A stretch of 64,000 nt of DNA from contig CP045205.1 of the NCBI GenBank assembly GCA_009363175.1, forward strand, positions 4,464,001-4,528,000. Reading direction: 5' to 3'. Of this stretch, positions 62,173-64,000 are shown piece after piece (position 1 is the stretch's first letter; each line of letters opens with the position of its first letter). Source of the DNA: Citrobacter telavivensis (GTDB lineage: Bacteria > Pseudomonadota > Gammaproteobacteria > Enterobacterales > Enterobacteriaceae). The notes beneath the pieces are model-generated. The model did no database searches. It saw nothing but the letters and a program-made list of their open reading frames with translations, and was not told where the DNA came from. The position numbers and the translations under genes were made by a program.

Positions 62173-63267
62173 TTACTGCCCCATACACGTCGCCCGACGA
62201 TCGTCGACCCGTTTTGCAAACCAGGCCGTGGTGAGATTACGGGTGATTTTCGGGCTTTCCAGCTGAATACCTGGCAGCATTTCACGCGGTAACGCTTTCC
62301 CCGTTTTTGTCTCAGCAAGCTTAAACACGTTTTCGTAAAGCGCCGTTTCTTCAAATGCGAGACTGTCGCCTTTCTCCAGCTGCCGGCGGATCTCGCTCTC
62401 ACTGAGACTCAGTTTGCCCGCCAGTTTACGCACCGCCAGCTCCGTTTTACCGGCTTCTTTACTGCCGTAAGCAATCAGATCACCATCCAGCGCCAGTTTG
62501 ACGCCGCTGGCTTTACTGACCGCATTCTGAAATGCGGCGTTACGACTGGCATACCATCCGGCGTTAAAGTCGGCAAAGCGGAAAATCGGCGCGCTGTAGT
62601 TGGCCGGGTAATTGAGCAGATGATAGGTTCCGAACCAGAGTCCACCGCGACGGCTGAACACTTCCTGGCGTACCGTTCCCTCCATTTTCCACGGATACCC
62701 TTTGCTGTGCTGCTCGGCAAACGCAATGCTGACCTGCATCGGGCCGCCGGTGTGTACCGGATTGAGTGAACCAAACAGCGTCTGCCCCATTGGCACCATA
62801 TTGATAAAATCATCAAAAATGGCACTGAGCTGTTTTTCCGTTTTTACCGTATCCAGCCGCTCGCTGTAGCTTTTCCCGTTCGGGGACGTGATTTTCAGCG
62901 CGGTATGCACGAGGAAAACCGGGATGTGCATCCGCTCGGCTCGTCGGTCTATTTCCCGCCAGGCAATTTTGCTCAATCCCGGAACGGCCGGATCGGCCTG
63001 ATAGTTGGACTCCTGCTGCGCGACCGCCAGCACCGAACAGATATTTTCCACCGTGGGCGCCAGCTTCTGGCTTTCAAAGGTTTTGGCAATATCCTGCGCC
63101 CAGCCGTCCCGATCCTTCACGCTGGCCGGCATTTTCTGGCGCACCACGCTCGCGACGTCTACCGGTTTCTCGCCTTTCTTCAGCGGTTGCGAGGGCTGAC
63201 TGCTACATCCGGCCAGCACCAGCCCGGCCAGCAATGACAATGGGAAAAGACGAGACACCGCCGACAT
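62173..63267 (-). CDS. yaiW: Surface lipoprotein YaiW (DUF1615)
   Basis: A 364-aa lipoprotein with signal LFPLSLLAGLVLAGCSSQ, so Cys20 would be acylated. In E. coli YaiW is a palmitoylated surface lipoprotein that, with SbmA, affects uptake of proline-rich antimicrobial peptides. Conserved segments include VLAVAQQESNYQADPAVPGL and GGLWFGTYHLLNYPANYSAPIFRFADFNAG, reminiscent of lytic-transglycosylase-like folds. It lies 14 bases after sbmA on the same strand. Confidence 0.94.
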   Translation of the reverse strand: MSAVSRLFPLSLLAGLVLAGCSSQPSQPLKKGEKPVDVASVVRQKMPASVKDRDGWAQDIAKTFESQKLAPTVENICSVLAVAQQESNYQADPAVPGLSKIAWREIDRRAERMHIPVFLVHTALKITSPNGKSYSERLDTVKTEKQLSAIFDDFINMVPMGQTLFGSLNPVHTGGPMQVSIAFAEQHSKGYPWKMEGTVRQEVFSRRGGLWFGTYHLLNYPANYSAPIFRFADFNAGWYASRNAAFQNAVSKASGVKLALDGDLIAYGSKEAGKTELAVRKLAGKLSLSESEIRRQLEKGDSLAFEETALYENVFKLAETKTGKALPREMLPGIQLESPKITRNLTTAWFAKRVDDRRATCMGQ

Positions 63268-63281
63268 AACGTTTCCTTTTG

Positions 63282-64000
63282 TTAACCAAGAGTGTGGGTG
63301 ACAGCCTGAATATCCTGCTCGTCCAGTTCGCGCTCAAAGCTGCGCAGACGTTTATAGATAGACATCAGTTCGACCAGCGTCGTCCACGAGTTGATCAGGT
63401 ACTGGAACGCGCCCCGCACCTGGCTAAAGACGTTGTTAATTTGCGTCATCAGACCCAGGGTAATCGTACCGGCAACAATCGACGGAAACAGCAGGAACAA
63501 ACCGAAAACGTTGTCCACCTGCAGGTAGAGAATGCGCGCGATATTAAAATACATGTAGTGAAAATAGAGGCGGAAATAGTTCTGGCGCACCGCACTGAAC
63601 AGCTCACGAACCGTCGGCGGGGTGGCGCGGTTGGCATCGTCTTCCCCGTATACCAGCTCTTTACGATAGGCCGCTTCCACTCGCTGATTTTTAAATTCCA
63701 GCCCCGGAAGTTTGAACCCGACCGCCGCCAGCATACCGGTGCCCATCAGCGACCAGACGATCGCCGCAATCACCAGGCCGTAAGGCACATGGCCGACAAT
63801 CGGCAGCTCAGGCACGTGCGGAGAAAGCGCAACCAGCACCGGCAGGAAGGCGATCAGCGTCATGATGGCATTGATAAAGCCCACGCCCATGCTTTCCAGC
63901 GTTGAAGCAAAACGCATGGTGTCTTCCTGCACACGCTGCGCTGCCCCCTCGATATGGCGCAGATGCTGCCACTGCGCCATGTAATATTCGTTCATCGCCG
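63282..64000 (-). CDS. sbmA: Peptide antibiotic transporter SbmA (C-terminal part)
   Basis: The last 238 or so residues of SbmA, a proton-driven inner-membrane importer of microcins B17/J25, bleomycin and proline-rich peptides. The window starts inside the gene, so the Met at 63995 is internal. The sequence [33 protein letters not shown] and the later [26 protein letters not shown] are nearly identical to E. coli by eye. Several membrane helices are visible ([38 protein letters not shown]). It is followed by yaiW. Confidence 0.95.
   Translation of the reverse strand, partial: AMNEYYMAQWQHLRHIEGAAQRVQEDTMRFASTLESMGVGFINAIMTLIAFLPVLVALSPHVPELPIVGHVPYGLVIAAIVWSLMGTGMLAAVGFKLPGLEFKNQRVEAAYRKELVYGEDDANRATPPTVRELFSAVRQNYFRLYFHYMYFNIARILYLQVDNVFGLFLLFPSIVAGTITLGLMTQINNVFSQVRGAFQYLINSWTTLVELMSIYKRLRSFERELDEQDIQAVTHTLG

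Overview
The window is chromosomal DNA from a member of the Enterobacteriaceae, most like Citrobacter. The core gene order matches the E. coli K-12 segment running from thiI to sbmA. tsaA beside acpH is an arrangement I recall from Salmonella, and an intact phoA argues against S. enterica subspecies I. The genus is an inference from gene content and sequence recall; no search was run. Four ERIC copies and several REP units fit an enteric genome.

Layout. 1-3.3 kb: an accessory anaerobic module, a DmsA-like molybdoenzyme with the start of a DmsB-like Fe-S subunit, divergent from an IclR-type regulator, with a well-placed FNR box. 3.3-9.2 kb: thiI, then divergent xseB-ispA-dxs-yajO, which make isoprenoid and thiamine precursors. 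9.2-13.5 kb: nrdR-ribD-ribE-nusB-thiL-pgpA on the minus strand. 13.6-16.4 kb: yajI, tsx and an accessory WYL-regulator/VOC pair where E. coli has yajD. 16.6-22.1 kb: queA-tgt-yajC-secD-secF. 22.1-23.7 kb: acpH bracketed by two oppositely oriented ERICs, then tsaA. 23.8-28.2 kb: an accessory sugar operon with a split ascorbate-family PTS, a PfkB kinase and a GatY/KbaY-like class II aldolase. 28.3-32.4 kb: an overlapping DUF2339/DUF3999 membrane pair. 32.5-37 kb: a LysR-controlled cluster of amidohydrolase, membrane-anchored ABM protein and isochorismatase-like hydrolase.

37-64 kb returns to the core: malZ with MalT boxes, proY, brnQ, phoBR, sbcDC, mak, rdgC, ppnP, aroM-yaiA-aroL with TyrR boxes, yaiI, proC, dgcC, psiF-phoA, iraP, ddlA, yaiZ, yaiY, yaiW and sbmA (cut by the window edge). 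An MdtG-like exporter and an extensin-like protein are inserted between iraP and ddlA. araJ, which lies between sbcC and mak in E. coli, is absent.

The best candidates for something undescribed are the PTS-kinase-aldolase operon, because its sugar is unknown and no isomerase is encoded; the FNR-linked DmsAB-like enzyme, because its electron acceptor is unknown; and the LysR/isochorismatase/ABM/amidohydrolase cluster, whose amidohydrolase has an unusual Cys/His-rich tail. No CRISPR array, prophage, insertion sequence, tRNA or rRNA was seen.
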